Shown piece after piece: positions 45,405-57,046 of a stretch of 64,000 bases of DNA; position 1 is the stretch's first letter, and every line of letters starts with the position of its first letter. The stretch comes from Chelonoidis abingdonii (taxonomy: Eukaryota; Chordata; Testudines; Testudinidae). The translations under genes and the position numbers were made by a program. The DNA is taken from contig NC_133771.1 in the NCBI RefSeq assembly GCF_003597395.2, forward strand, positions 45,035,985 to 45,099,984, given 5' to 3'. Below the pieces are notes generated by a model. The model was not told the DNA's origin and searched no databases. It worked only from the letters and a program-made list of their open reading frames with translations.

Positions 45405-46290
45405 ATGTTAAGTGAAAGGATAAGCAAATCCAATTTCCCCATAAGAATTAATGTAAATGAGGGGGTTAGGTTCCAGGGAAACTTTTTTCACCAGACAAAA
45501 GACTATATTATATATATACACATATACATACACACACAGTATAAGTTTTAAACAAACAATATTTAATACTGGTACACAGTGATGATGATTTTGAAGTTTA
45601 GTTGAGGTGGAGGAGTCAGAGGGTGGGATATTTCCCTTATTGCTCAGTGATGAACTAGCAATTGACCGAGCCCTCAAGGATTAACTCTCTTATTCTACAA
45701 GGCAGCTGGAATGGAGGGAGGGGAGACATCGCAGACAGAGACACACACTGTATGTGTGTGAGAGAGATTTGTGCATTACCCCTTTAAGTACACTGCCTTG
45801 TGAATTAGATCAGATTGCTGAGATCGCAGCTGTTGCAAGCTCCCTCTGTCCTGAGCCCTGGTATGTTCCCCGGAGTGCAGGAGCAGGGAGGAGGGAGACA
45901 CCCTGACATTAGCCTCCCTCTTCCTTCCCCCCCCCGCCGCACAACAAGCAGCAGTCTTGGGGAAGCAGCTCCAAGGCAGAGGGCAGGAGCAGCACACAGC
46001 GGTGTGAGGAGGGACAGCTCAACTACAGGTAGCTGCTGCACAGCGAAGTTAAGGGAGCGGGGAGCTGATAGGGGTAGCTGATACAAGGGCTTCTGGTCAA
46101 CCCTGGTTCCAAGCCCCCACCAGCTAGCTGCAACAGGCTGCTCTTCCTGCAAGCAGTAGACAAAGCAGGCAACTGCCAAATGATATTAGAAGAGAGCACT
46201 GGACAACTTTAAACAAGCATGTTCCCTAATTGATCATCAATGAACAATGAAACAACGTTAACCGGGACGACTTTAAGTGAGGTGTTACTG
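45405..46290 (-). mobile_element. Tigger-like nonautonomous element, right end clear
   Basis: The right end reads actttaagtgaggtgttactg followed by TA (46291-46292); its complement, CAGTAACACCTCACTTAAAG, is a Tigger-type terminus. Near the left, tttccccataagaattaatg, then taaatgagggggttaggttc is the usual subterminal text of these elements. The middle (45790-46180) is GC-rich and gives chance frames of up to 124 codons. The left terminus is not resolved. Confidence 0.6.
45500..45540. repeat. TA/CA microsatellite
   Basis: tatatatatacacatatacatacacacaca type run. Confidence 0.8.
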
Positions 46291-46292
46291 TA

Positions 46293-48059
46293 CCTCATAC
46301 AGGAAATACAGGACCTTCTTCAATTATACCAAACAACACATTTTCTCAGAATGCTTTAAACATCATGTGTCAAAAACAAGTACCAAGAAAATCTGCAATG
46401 AAAGCTGAAGTTCCCAATGACGTAACAGTTCAATGCCAAATTCTCATAGCAAATTAATGCCAGAATGCAACTCTGGAAATGTCCTGTTATCTATTTTGGT
46501 TAACTGAAAACAAAATATGAATGTACTATTTAAAAAATCTGCTCGTGTTGCATTAGTTTATATTTAACGGACAGCTACTGAGTACTGCCCCATGTGTTAT
46601 TTTACTCTTTTTATTTGCAAATATTCTTGTTTTATTTTTAAATTAAATGTAAGCAGTGACTGAAGATATTATCATCACTTTTTCTCCTTCTGCTTTTATG
46701 TCTTAGCTCTTCATCTGATCTTGATTTTTAGAAATTGACACTGAATTGCAGCTGTTATTCCCATTCATTAACACAAATAGTACTTGTCACCTCTTTTTTT
46801 TAGTACATGATCTGAATTAACAATTTCATTTCTTTAACACTGCCGGGCTCCATTAATGAGAAAAAATGTGTTTGGGTCACTTTTTCTTGCCTTATTTTGC
46901 ACTATACAACTCAGGAGGGGGGTTCTTGTCGATTTTTAATCAACAAAATGTGTTTTATATGGATAGCTCAGTGCATATCAGCAACCTTTAAGTAAGCCTG
47001 GCCTAGATTCATGTGCAGATGGTAAGGAAATTGGAAACCCAATTTCTTCCTATATAAGGTTTGTCCACTAGATCAGCAACTGACATTTCAAATGTCAATT
47101 TTACACCAAATAGGAATACAGAAGACATATGATAAAGTCTCAGCATTTTTTTTAAGATATGCTAAATTATTAGGAAAGAAAATGGACATTATAATTAATC
47201 AAGGTATTACAATAAAAACTGATGATACAGTTAAAGCAAAACCAATGCTGCTCAAATAGCAAATATTTGTCTCAAAATATTTGTGAGGAATCCACAGAAT
47301 TATCCCCCCTCCCCTCCAAAAAAATAAGGAACCTGATATATGCTCATGGAAACTTTGAGCAAAAAGAAAGGATACATTAATTGGATAAGTCATTTATTGT
47401 GAATTATTCACTTAGGCCTAGTTTGCATAGGAAATTCTAACACAACTTTAACTAGAAGTAAAATTCCACTGGACACGTTTTTTAGTAATTCAACGTGTCT
47501 TAGAAAGACCAGGCAAAGGGACAGCTGCTCCTATTCCTTGCAGCAGAAACAAACAAAATAACAATAATTAGCTTAATTTCCTTTACATTTCTACTTACTG
47601 TTCCCCAATACACATTATAGCATATGTTTTAAATGAGGTACATCATAAACAATATTCAAAAGTCATCAAGCATTTTCAGGAGCCTGCACAAACCACCTAG
47701 GGACATGTTCCTTCTAACAGCCTACTTTGCTTTGCAGTCAGTAAAACCAAATCAGGGATGAAAAAAGCAACTGTATAGATCATTCAACTGATAGATCCCT
47801 GAATACAAAAGATTCTTTCACCTGGAAAAACTGAAACACTGTGTAGTATTTAAATTCATCCCCTGTAGCTATAATCTCTTTGTCCACTTATATCACTAGC
47901 CTTTCTGATAAACATATTTCTGACAAAGGTTCAGTATTTTTATAAATATTTTCATATGTGCAGGCCTTAGTGTTTTTTGTTTCCTCTATCAGAAGCTTTC
48001 TAATCTTTCTCTGACTGAGACAATCTTACTCACTTTATCCAACTGGTAAGAACATAAGA
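46293..48059. other. AT-rich non-coding DNA
   Basis: No gene. 46480-46900 is another AT-rich, CpG-poor, repeat-free stretch. Confidence 0.45.
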
Positions 48060-48670
48060 ATGAATCATAGAATCTCAGGGCTGGAAAGGACCTCAGGAGG
48101 TCAACTAGTCCAATCCCCTGCTCAAAGCAGGACCAATCCCCTACTAAATCATCCCAGCCAGGGCTTTGTCAAGCCTGACCTTAAAAACCTCTACGGAAGG
48201 AAATTCCACCACCTCGCTAGGTAACCCATTCCAGTGCTTCACCATCCTCCTAGTGAAAAAGTTTTTCCTAATATCCAACCTAAACCTCCCCCACTGCAAC
48301 TTGAGACCACTGCTCCTTGTTCTGTCATCTGGTACCATTGAGAACAGTCTAAGTCCATCCTCTCTGGAACTCCCTTTCAAGTAGTTGAAAGCACCTATCA
48401 AATCCCCCCTCATTCTTCTCTTCTGCAGATTAAACAATCCCAGTTCCCTCAGCCTCTCCTCATAAGTCATGTGCTCCAGCCCCCTAATCATTTTTGTTGC
48501 TCTCCGCTGGACTCTTTCCAAATTTCCACATCCTTCTTGTAGTGTGGAGTGCAAAACTGGACACAGTACTCCAGATGAGGCCTCACCAATGCCAAATAGA
48601 GGGGAGTAATCATGTCCCTCAATCTGTCCAAGGCTCCCTCCATTACACTGGGAAAAGAGCTATGTAATAT
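48060..48670 (-). mobile_element. CR1 LINE, well preserved 3' end
   Basis: It begins with the CR1 terminus (gaatcatagaatctcagggc) and extends into ORF2. On the minus strand 48144-48554 stays open for 136 codons with [57 protein letters not shown] and [13 protein letters not shown], the CR1 ORF2 C-terminus up to its stop. This is the least decayed CR1 coding sequence in the window. A second frame (48488-48673) continues upstream, [17 protein letters not shown], after a frameshift. Heavily 5'-truncated, so not active. Confidence 0.96.
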
Positions 48671-49530
48671 CACCGATCATAAATGTAGCTAGACCTTTTA
48701 AAAGCTAGTTGAATTACGTAACTCTAAGACCATCCATATGAATAAATGACTCTGGCTGGGTATACACTATGCCCTCAGTTTGCAAAAATTGTGTGTGTGC
48801 TTAACTTTTCACACGGTGATTAGCTCCACTGAAGCCAAGGAATCAGGGCCTGAGTGAAGAAGCATTTCCTTCTAATTATTCTAATTATATCTGCCATTAA
48901 TATCAGTGTTCTTTATTAGCTAATGGCATCAGTTTTCAATATACATCTACTATAACAGTTTGCTTTTGAAGTGAGTGAAGTTGTATAAATAATAAAGCAG
49001 TGGTTTTGAAAGAGAACCTCTTGAAGATCCTTCAAGGGACAAAAACTTGATCAGTGTAATATAATAAAGAATGATCTGTAAATGTGGAAATGAACCAATA
49101 AATTAATGTTATGTTGCTCAGCCATCTATCTTAAACTCTTCAAACCCTCCCAATAATCAAAAGTGCTGTAAAGAGACAAACTAGGCTGGAGCATTAATAT
49201 ATAACAGAGCTCTGACTCAAGAGGTCACTGCCAAATTTGGGAATGATAATCTTGCTACTTTCAATGAGAATAGAAATATATATATTTTTTAGACTATCTG
49301 GAGGTACGATTAATGCTAGAAATGTAGAAAGATCAGACAAAACTTGGTATGTTCTTTTGGTGAAAGACAAAAAAGCCATTTCAACACTGAAGTGATGGCC
49401 TACTTCAAAGAAGGGTGCATTTGGGGCAGCAGTATTAACTGCGCTGTTTGTACCAAATAATCATAAACTGCCTAAAATGGATTATATTCCCCTTCACTGG
49501 CATGAAAAGTATTAACTGGAACTAGTGAGC
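48671..49530. other. AT-rich non-coding DNA
   Basis: No gene; a weak foldback of the agtgaagcc/aggcctga kind lies near 48826-48857. Confidence 0.4.
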
Positions 49531-50270
49531 TCAGTAAAGTCTGGTTGCACTTGGAGGTCGGTCAGCTGCTATTGAAGATGAAGTCCAACTGGTGGAGGAG
49601 TTAAGTTCTGAGCATAAAGAGAAGAAGCTCAGATGAGAAGGTAGCTTCAGGAAGTGAAGGGAAGAACTCTGCTGTCCCTCTCTGGTTGCTAGAGAATAGA
49701 TAAAAGGACTATAGAGACATAGAAATACAGTAAACCCAAGAAGCTGTGGGAAAGGGCCTGAACGAAGGCCAAGGTAGAAATTCCAGAGAGGCAGCGAGGA
49801 GTCTGAGAAAGCAGACCTTTGCTGAAACACATGGGAGAAAGAAGGCCTGAGTTCCCCTACAAGCCACCGGAAAAGGTGGTGTGGAAACTCTGACATGAGG
49901 AGGCAAAGGACTATTGAGTTTGAAATCAGGTTTCCACACAGAAAGCCCTGGGAGGCATCTCTTCACCCAAGCACAGGACAACAACCCTGCAGAGCCCAGG
50001 AAGGGGTGAAGAGTCTGTGGAGGAATGACTCTATCTAGGGATAGAGAGATATGTTTGGCGGGGGGTATTGGATTATTTGTTTACTCTATAAGGGTTGAGA
50101 CTTTAAATGTGATTTAGGTTGGCTAGAGGGCTGAGTCATGAGAAGAGGCAGACCACCAGGTCAGAGTGCCTGTCACCATGGGGTGCTAGAGGAGGAAAGC
50201 CAACTATGCCACAGCTAGCCATGAGGGGGGCATACCTGTGGTGAGTCTACTCTTTCACATTGCCCAAGAC
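49531..50270. repeat. Unassigned GC-richer block, possibly LTR-like
   Basis: About 740 bp rich in GAAG, GGAG and CCAAG words, unlike its AT-rich surroundings. On the minus strand two frames (49531-49896, 121 codons; 49709-49984, 91 codons) are open but have no domain. The composition is like the leader/LTR sequences of reptile LTR retroelements; I could not find termini. Confidence 0.3.
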
Positions 50271-50689
50271 CACCTTCTGTGGTGTCTCATCTAGTACAGT
50301 TTTATCCTCATTTTATCCTGTAAATGAAATTGTTCAGATGATGATCTCCCAGTCTTGTTCATAGTACGTCAGTGACAGATACAGCAATGTTGAGAACACA
50401 ACAGTATCTTTTATATTAAAATGCTTCACAAATGATTGACATGAGCTGAGATTAGCTCATAGAGAGCTGCTAGGCATGCTTGCCAAGCTGGAATATCAGG
50501 AAAGGGCATTTCAGAAATTCCATGGGGCTTTAAATGTGTGTGTGTGGAGGGGGGAGACTTCTGGGCTCTGTGCCCCTTGGGTAGTGGTATTCATGTTGTA
50601 GCAAAAACTTAAACATTGTCATTGCTCTCCTATATTGCTGTTTTACAAATGTTCCCAGTGATGTTTCTTTGCCTACTGGAGCATCATTG

Positions 50690-50925
50690 AGTTGTTTGGA
50701 AAAGAAGAAAAGAACTAGATAATTTCATGAAAGGTCCATCAATAGCTATTAGCCAGGATGGGCAGGGATGGTGTTCCTAGCCTCTGTTTGCCAGAAGCTG
50801 GGAATGGGTAACAGGGGATGGATCACTTGATGATTACCTGTTCTGCACCTGGCATTGGCTACTGTCTGAAGACAGGATACCGGGCTAGATGGAACTTTGG
50901 TCTGACCCAGTATGGCCATTTGTAG
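50690..50925 (+). mobile_element. CR1 3' end
   Basis: From catcaatagctattagccag to the terminal ctttggtctgacccagtatg; it stops a few bases before the usual end and passes straight into another CR1. Confidence 0.93.
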
Positions 50926-51256
50926 ATGACGCTAAGCTGGAAGGAGTGGTAGATACACTGGAGAGTAGGGATAGGATACAGAGGGACCTAGACAAATTAG
51001 AGCATTGGGCCAAAAGAAATCTCATGAGGTTCAAGAAGGACAAGTGCACAGTCCTGCACTTAGGATGGAAGAATCCCATGCACTGCTACAGACTAGGGAC
51101 CAAGTGGCTAGGCAGCAGTTCTGCAGAAAAGGACTTAGGAGTTACAGTTGATGAGAAGCTGGATATGAGTCAACAGTGTGCCCTTGTTACCAAGAAGGCT
51201 AATGGCATTTTGGGCTGTATAAGTAGGAGCACTGCCAGCAGATCAAGGGACGTGAT
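50926..51256 (+). mobile_element. CR1 internal fragment (reverse transcriptase)
   Basis: An open piece of CR1 ORF2 within 50889-51299: [63 protein letters not shown] and [19 protein letters not shown]. The FVDD is the FADD active site with A to V. It is truncated on both sides: the 5' part begins at the active site and the 3' part is lost at 51256. The Met at 50889 belongs to the preceding CR1 tail, so the frame is not a gene. Confidence 0.93.
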
Positions 51257-51339
51257 CAAAGAGATGCATCAAAGAGCGGAAGCCTACACCCAAATGTGAT
51301 GATTTTAAACTCTATGGAATCATTGAACTGAATATCTAA

Positions 51340-51552
51340 TACACTGTCATTTTGTTTACCTGGAGCATCTGCAGGCATGGAGCCCCTCAGCTCCCTGTGG
51401 CCACGGTTCGCTGTTCCCAGCCAATGAGAGCTGCGGGAAGTGACACAGGATCTGAGGGGATCCATGCCTGCAGATGGTCCATGTAAACAAAATGTCTCGA
51501 CCCACCAGAGGCTTACCCTGATGGCCAGGAGCCAAAGTTTGCCAACCCCTGA
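51340..51552 (-). mobile_element. Foldback hAT-type element
   Basis: The right end gccaaagtttgccaacccctg is a classical hAT terminus when complemented (CAGGGGTTGGCAAACTTTGG). Inside, cattttgtttacctggagca (from 51341) and the complement of the segment ending near 51497 match for about 50 bases, including catctgcaggcatgga and cccctcag, giving a stem with a 55-base loop around gccaatgagagctgcgggaa. The left terminus is missing or very diverged. Confidence 0.7.
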
Positions 51553-52529
51553 AATATAGGGTCGGCTTATGAAAGGGTCAGACAGTTTTTGCTATTTTTA
51601 CCTAACCATCTTGGGGAGTCGGCTTATAAACAAATGGCCTAATGAACGAGTATATACGGTACTTCCTTGAGTAGGAGGGTGGGTTCTGCTGACTCACTGT
51701 GGACAAAAATAGCTCCTCCCGCAATCATGTAGGCAGGAGGAAGAGGGAGATGGGTCAGCATCCCCATGCAGACTTAGTATGAAGCTGCTGTGGCAAGTAA
51801 CTCTTTGGCTCTTTAGCCCTAAAAAGGGCAACACATCTTTTTTGACAAGCCAGACAACAGCCTCCACCACTTAATGTATGGTGAGATCACTGTCATTACA
51901 GTAATTTTCTCTAAAACTGTACATTGTGATAAACTGACTACTATGAGACTCTTGCAAAAGGGGACCTAGTACTGCTCATACTGAAGTTAATGGGAGAATT
52001 ACTACTGATTTCTATGTGAGCAGGATCATGTCAAAGGTATCTAAATCAAACAGTTGTTTTTAAAATGATTCTGAGTAGATAAAATAACAGTATGAAGAAT
52101 AAGAACAAAACTACGTAAAGTAATAGCAAATGAATTAACTTCTGTACATTATGTGTACATGGGCCTATGTGTTATAGTTTAACACTTAGACAGTCAAAAG
52201 AAAAAATATACTGGCTCTGAATTTTAGCCAGTGAAACAGAATGATAAGAGCAATTCATTTTCAGCATATCAGCACTTTTGAACTAAAACCCCCAAGTTTA
52301 TTCATTTTACAGACTGTATTATATTAATTGTGAAAATAATAATGTTCAAAACTGGTAATTGTTCTTTCTATAATCCTACAGAGATTTGCCAGAGGTTTGC
52401 TTTATTCTGAGTTAAAGAACAGATACAACTGTATATAAAAACAATAATATGTATTTTGCCCATACACAGCTTATTTAATTGAGACTCAAACTGTTTATGA
52501 AGTCTCAATTAAACAAATCCCAAAAGATA
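51553..52529. other. AT-rich non-coding DNA
   Basis: No gene. The words ctgaagttaatgggagaatt and ctactgatttctatgtgagc at 51979-52025 are a decayed MITE core. Confidence 0.45.
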
Positions 52530-52745
52530 AAAGGTATATCTTTATACCCATCTTACTAATGGGTAAACTGAGACAAAGAGAAGCTAAGGGCTTGATCCTC
52601 CCATATTCTGAACAACCCTACCTCCCATGGAAGTCAATGGGAGTTGAGGGTACCTGTACTTTGCAGAATCAAGCCCCAAGTGATTTGCCAAAGATTGTAC
52701 TGTGAGTTAAGGCAGAGCTTGAAATAACTTGACTCCAAGACTACT
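52530..52745 (+). mobile_element. MIR-like SINE, split by a MITE
   Basis: tacccatcttactaatgggt, aaactgagacaaagagaagc (left) and tgatttgccaaagattgtac, gtgagttaaggcagagcttg (right) form a MIR. The MITE 52589-52677 interrupts it in the middle of the gctaagtgatttgcc word. Confidence 0.8.
52589..52677. mobile_element. 89-bp MITE with 3-bp duplication, Harbinger-like
   Basis: Ends GGCTTGATCC and GAATCAAGCCCC form inverted repeats, and the core ccatggaagtcaatgggagt is semi-palindromic. AAG is duplicated (52586-52588, 52678-52680). The MIR on both sides gives the empty site directly, so the boundaries are firm. Confidence 0.8.
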
Positions 52746-55029
52746 ATTCCAGCCACTATTCATTCTACAAATCTGTTCCCCTGCACTTATGTGTAAGGTT
52801 GACTTCTGTTGCTAATTGCTTACGCTTTACCATAAAGAACTCAGCAATAAACAGTGTTTTAACATTCTTGTCTGAGTGTGTGCTATCTGGGACAAACATT
52901 GGTACAATATCAGATTCAGCTTGGCTTGATACTTGGCCCTAAATGTGCAACTAGCCCCAATTGAGATAATTGCTCAGCAAATCAAAGTAATGTAGTGAAG
53001 TAAGTAATTATATGTCACAAAGTCCTGTGCTAAACTATTTATTTTTTCACCCTGAATAAGTAACAAGAAGCAGCTTTGCCCAAGTCTTTATCATCTGAAT
53101 GAAATGGGAAAAAGACAAACTCTTCTATGTCACCACAGTAGACAATGATGCATAGTTTCTTTTAAAAACTTTTCAGACATGAAATTGTTTTAGGTATGGA
53201 GGCTATGATCCCTAACAGGCTTTAAAGTCAAACAATTTTCTTTGAAGAAGATCAAGACCTGAATGAGGCTTGAATCATGATACTAGCACAATATAAGTAT
53301 ATTTCAACATTTTGTCCCATTCATAATAAAAAATGAAGCAGAATGCAACAGATCAGCTGAGATACTATCAAAGATCTATCTATAAGTCTGATTATATCAA
53401 GGTTCCCTACCCCACTCCCTGCATCACATCATAAATCTAGTCACTTAACAATAAAGTTTAAAAAATGCCCAGAAAATCCCTCTTTCTGTACCTATCTTAA
53501 TATATTAGGAACCTGATTTACTTCTGTCATAAGGCCCAATGAGTCTCAAGTCGGGAAGCCAAAATCTGAAGGTTCAAAAGTGAGCACCCACTTTTGAAAA
53601 TATAGTCCAATTATTCTGTTACCCCAGGATTTTATTTAGCTCTTCCTTAAATTGGAAATCTCTCTGCACAGCAAATGAAAAACAAAACAAAATCATATGG
53701 GGAGGGGAAGTATAAGGGAGGGGGCAAGAACAACTGACACTGATAAAGTGAATAACTAAAGATATGCACCTTATGAAGTTTCTGGTACTCGAAAGAAAAC
53801 TTGTTACTTGGCTATACGTGAATCTAGCACATGGTGGTGTCACTAAGAACTCTGAACTTGAAGGAAAAGAGATTGGAATTAGTCTGGTGAAACGGCCCAT
53901 ATATCAGAACTTCCCAGCTGTAAGGGACTACTTTAAGATTTATTTTGAGATAACTTCGTTCCAAGCAAGAAGATATTCAAGAAACCTGATGAGGGAAATA
54001 ACAGTAGAGGAGCAGTAACAAGGATTAAACATCATCTGCTCAACATCTACTCCACAAGGACAAATTCAATAAGATTTCAATCATCCTGGTGCATGTGTTA
54101 AAATCAAACTGCTCCACGGTACTTTTACAGAATGTTATTAGGGTCATGAGCTCTGCCAGACACCAAGTCTTGGGGCAATAGCTATGTGAACTTTAAATAA
54201 AGAGCTCAGTTTCAGTCCCGAACCTTAAGCAAAAATCAGTTTTAACTGACTAGTTTCAACAAAGTAGGGAATGCACTAGTTCATACCTTTATGTTCTGAT
54301 GGTATGAATGGAACTCACAGCAGACAAGCTGACACTATGAAAGACATCAAGTTTCAGAATGATGTCCACACTGAATCCTGAAGTCTTTAAGAGTCATTAT
54401 GTGTAGTAATGTGAAACCACATTAGACAAAAAAAGCATCCTCGTTATCTATTTCTTACAAACACCTCTACCTCTGCTGCCAAAACCCTGTTAAAAAAATT
54501 CTAAAGTTACACATTTAATTATGCAAAAGCCAAGAAATGCTAAAATGAAGGTTGCATATACAATCTTAAATCTGCCCACTTGTACATATGTATCCAAATA
54601 CACTTTTTAATTTTATGATCAACTGTTTCTCAGGTGATACAGTATAAGTATCCTGCATTTGTTCCTAAAACCTAGCGCATACATTTTTATTTTCCCCTCA
54701 CCACATCAAGTCAAATAACTCACTGGATTTTATAATATTTTTTCTATACAGGTTTTTTTTATACTATGTGTCTGAGATAATTACTTGGTGCCTTCTCTCT
54801 AACAGACTAAAAGTGCTTTACTTATATTAATTAAGCTTCACATTCACTGGGCTAAAGAAGTCACTATTATGAAGTCAGCAGTTGCCAACAATTACTACAC
54901 AGCAGTATGTAAATGCCATGGTATTATCCTACTTTTCAAATAGAGGATAGGAAAATAATTATTTATTTTAGTTACTTATATGGCCACCATTACTATAGTA
55001 ATGGCAGCTTCACAATCTAATGTATTAGG
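52746..55029. other. AT-rich non-coding DNA
   Basis: No gene. 53520-53605 carries a MITE-like fragment (cataaggcccaatgagtctc, then gtgagcacccacttttgaaa). The 84-codon frame 53764-54018 has no motif. Confidence 0.45.
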
Positions 55030-55320
55030 CCTCTAATGTCATATGAGGTACACAACTACTTCTCTTCACTTCAGAGTTAACTTGAATGGTAACTCGAGTG
55101 TTTCCTCTAACTTGAATCCCATCTTCATCCAAGAACCCATAAACAGAGTGTGGCAGTAATGTTAACTTGAGTTGGCTGGCCTATGGAGTGGGGGAGCGGA
55201 AAGACTACAGCTTGAGTTAGCACAGCTCATCAGTTTAGCTTGAGTGTTATTGTTCAGTTACCTTCTCATTTGAACTAGGCTAACTTGAGAGGAGATGACT
55301 GGAATGTAGACAACTTAACA
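55030..55320. mobile_element. Probable MITE rich in gttaacttgag words
   Basis: Repeats and inversions of aacttgaa, taactcgagt, gttaacttgagtt and tagcttgagt, ending near ggaatgtagac. It looks like one diverged foldback element; ends not resolved. Confidence 0.45.
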
Positions 55321-55559
55321 CTGCAGTGAAGAAATAACGTAAGGTCCAAGTCTACAAAGGGATTTAAGGTTGTGAACTAAGCCCCCACCCCTCTCAGGGA
55401 ATTAGGCACCTGAGAATAAGTCTACTTTTCACACTCCTTATGGTGATTTGTAGAGTACTTAGATAGCATGCTCCCCAGCATGGGTATAAATAGCACATAA
55501 ATGGTGAGGCAAGTAGGGTACAGACTCACCTGACTCCTTAGGGTACATACCCTACATGG

Positions 55560-55810
55560 TTCTCTGCATACCGAAGCAGTGCCTTCCTCATCTACACTGC
55601 TCTTTGTAGTGGTGTATTGCCAGAGTCTTTCCCTGTTGCAGCAAAAAACTCCAGCAGTGGGGAAATAATAGGGAAAGGCTCCAGCAGTCTTTAGTTCATA
55701 GAGCTAACCCACTGCAGGATGGATGCAGCTTACTTTTCACTGCTGGATGTAGCTACACATACCCTGCATGCCACCATCTTTGGTATACGATGTAGACATT
55801 GCCTTAGTCT
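55560..55810. mobile_element. Foldback MITE with TCTACACTGC end
   Basis: catctacactgctctttgta on the left and the complement of gatgtagacattgcc on the right are inverted relatives; cagcagtgggg and actgctggatgtagct pair inside. It shares its terminal word with 14624-15809 and 61297-61548. Confidence 0.5.
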
Positions 55811-55959
55811 GGGCTAGAGGGAGGCATCTATCTCGGCTTGGTATCCAGAGCAGGGAACCCTCTCCTGGAGTGAAATCCTTAAGCTCCTTCTTATAAAAAC
55901 AATCGTGGTATATACCTAACTCCACACAAAATGGTCAGGGTAAAAGGCGGCCTCCCTTA

Positions 55960-56090
55960 TAACCTTTAGCCCAGTAGTTAGGGATCTCTTAGAATGTGGG
56001 GGATCCTAGTTCAATTCCTCCATTTGCCTAAGGAGAAGGGATTTGAACCTGTGTGTCCCATCTCTCTGGTGGTGGCCTAATATGGACATC
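55960..56090. mobile_element. Inverted tRNA-like SINE
   Basis: The left half has box-A-like tagcccagtagttaggg and box-B-like agttcaattcc; the right half (ggatttgaacctgtgtgtcc, then tggtggcctaa) is the same kind of sequence reversed. So it is two tRNA-like halves head to head. No intact tRNA. Confidence 0.6.
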
Positions 56091-56144
56091 TCTCAAGTCT
56101 CTCCTGATGAAAATGGTCTACTGTGTATAAATAATTAAATATGC

Positions 56145-56215
56145 ATTGGGCCAGAGAATGACTTTAGAGCGTAGTGGTAAGGGCATACACAGAGAGGTGG
56201 GGGACCCATGTTCCA
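56145..56215 (+). mobile_element. Second tRNA-like SINE half
   Basis: agcgtagtggtaagggcata (box A type) and gacccatgttccaatctatg (box B type), 190 bases after the previous copy. Only the sense half is clear. Confidence 0.5.
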
Positions 56216-56339
56216 ATCTATGCTCCTCATTAGGCCGAGGAGAGAAATTTAAAAAGACACCGTTATGTCTAACTTCCCTTCTATGGTTTGTGCAGTATAG
56301 AAGGTGGAATAAGATTAATAAATCAGAATAAACAATTTT

Positions 56340-56939
56340 CAATGCCACTACTCTTAGGATAGCTAAGTTCTATGGAATATGTGACACTGTAATGCCTGGT
56401 AGCTGTTACAGAAAGAAGTGGCAAACTCACTGGTTTCTGTTCAGCAACTTTTTCTTATTATTAAAACTTTGGTTCACATGAATTTACGAATCCTGATTTT
56501 CAATATGAGCTTCAAGTTCAATCAAATCTGAAGAGCAAAAACAAAAACAGCTTGAAACCATTAAGTTATCAACAGGTTTTGGGTTTCATGGTTTTCATGT
56601 AAAATATTAAATCCCTGGGGGCTAGATCTATGCCTATATGATACCATTCTCATGAGTTCCCATACAATGTGCTTTGTGGAGTTTGGGATAAGCTACCAGG
56701 ATTGTTAAGTGTCATAGTTAGTGGTACAGGTTTACTACCTGCATAATTCCTGTGAACATATAAGCCTGTTTGTCAGCCTGAGATAGAATTTTGTGCTTGA
56801 CTTTTTGATACTTTTATATCTTATACTAATATATGTGAAGAACAATGAACAAAGAGACTGTGTGTTGCATTTCCTACAACCAGATAGGACTTTTAGTACA
56901 GTGAGAAAAGGTAAGGGATTGAGCTAAAGTGTTAGAGTA
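56340..56939. other. AT-rich non-coding DNA
   Basis: Nothing recognised. Confidence 0.45.
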
Positions 56940-57046
56940 TGTTGGGAATGTAATATAATATAAAACACTAAAAGAACAAAGAAATGCCTGCCCCTGACCA
57001 CAGCACAACCTCACTCCTTACCCCACCTATGGAGTACAAAAGGTGC
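56940..57046 (+). repeat. 5' part of an LTR, first copy
   Basis: From tgttgggaatgtaatataat to ggagtacaaaaggtgcaagg. It matches 58968-59070 (aatataatataaaa, caaagaaatgcc, ccctgacca, ggtacaaaagg). Homology stops where the R2/NeSL-like frame begins. Confidence 0.7.

Noticed and set aside
45805..46179. 124-codon minus-strand frame
   Set aside because: Lies in the GC-rich middle of a Tigger-like element; frames overlap on both strands with no motif.
48144..48554. 136-codon minus-strand frame as a possible gene
   Set aside because: CR1 ORF2 C-terminus, ending at the CR1 3' tail.
49531..49896. 121-codon minus-strand frame with F/S/L-rich composition
   Set aside because: Mirrors a purine-rich plus strand; no domain.
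55960..56215. Possible tRNA gene
   Set aside because: Box A/B-like words occur, but no cloverleaf with a proper acceptor stem or anticodon arm; SINE is the better explanation.
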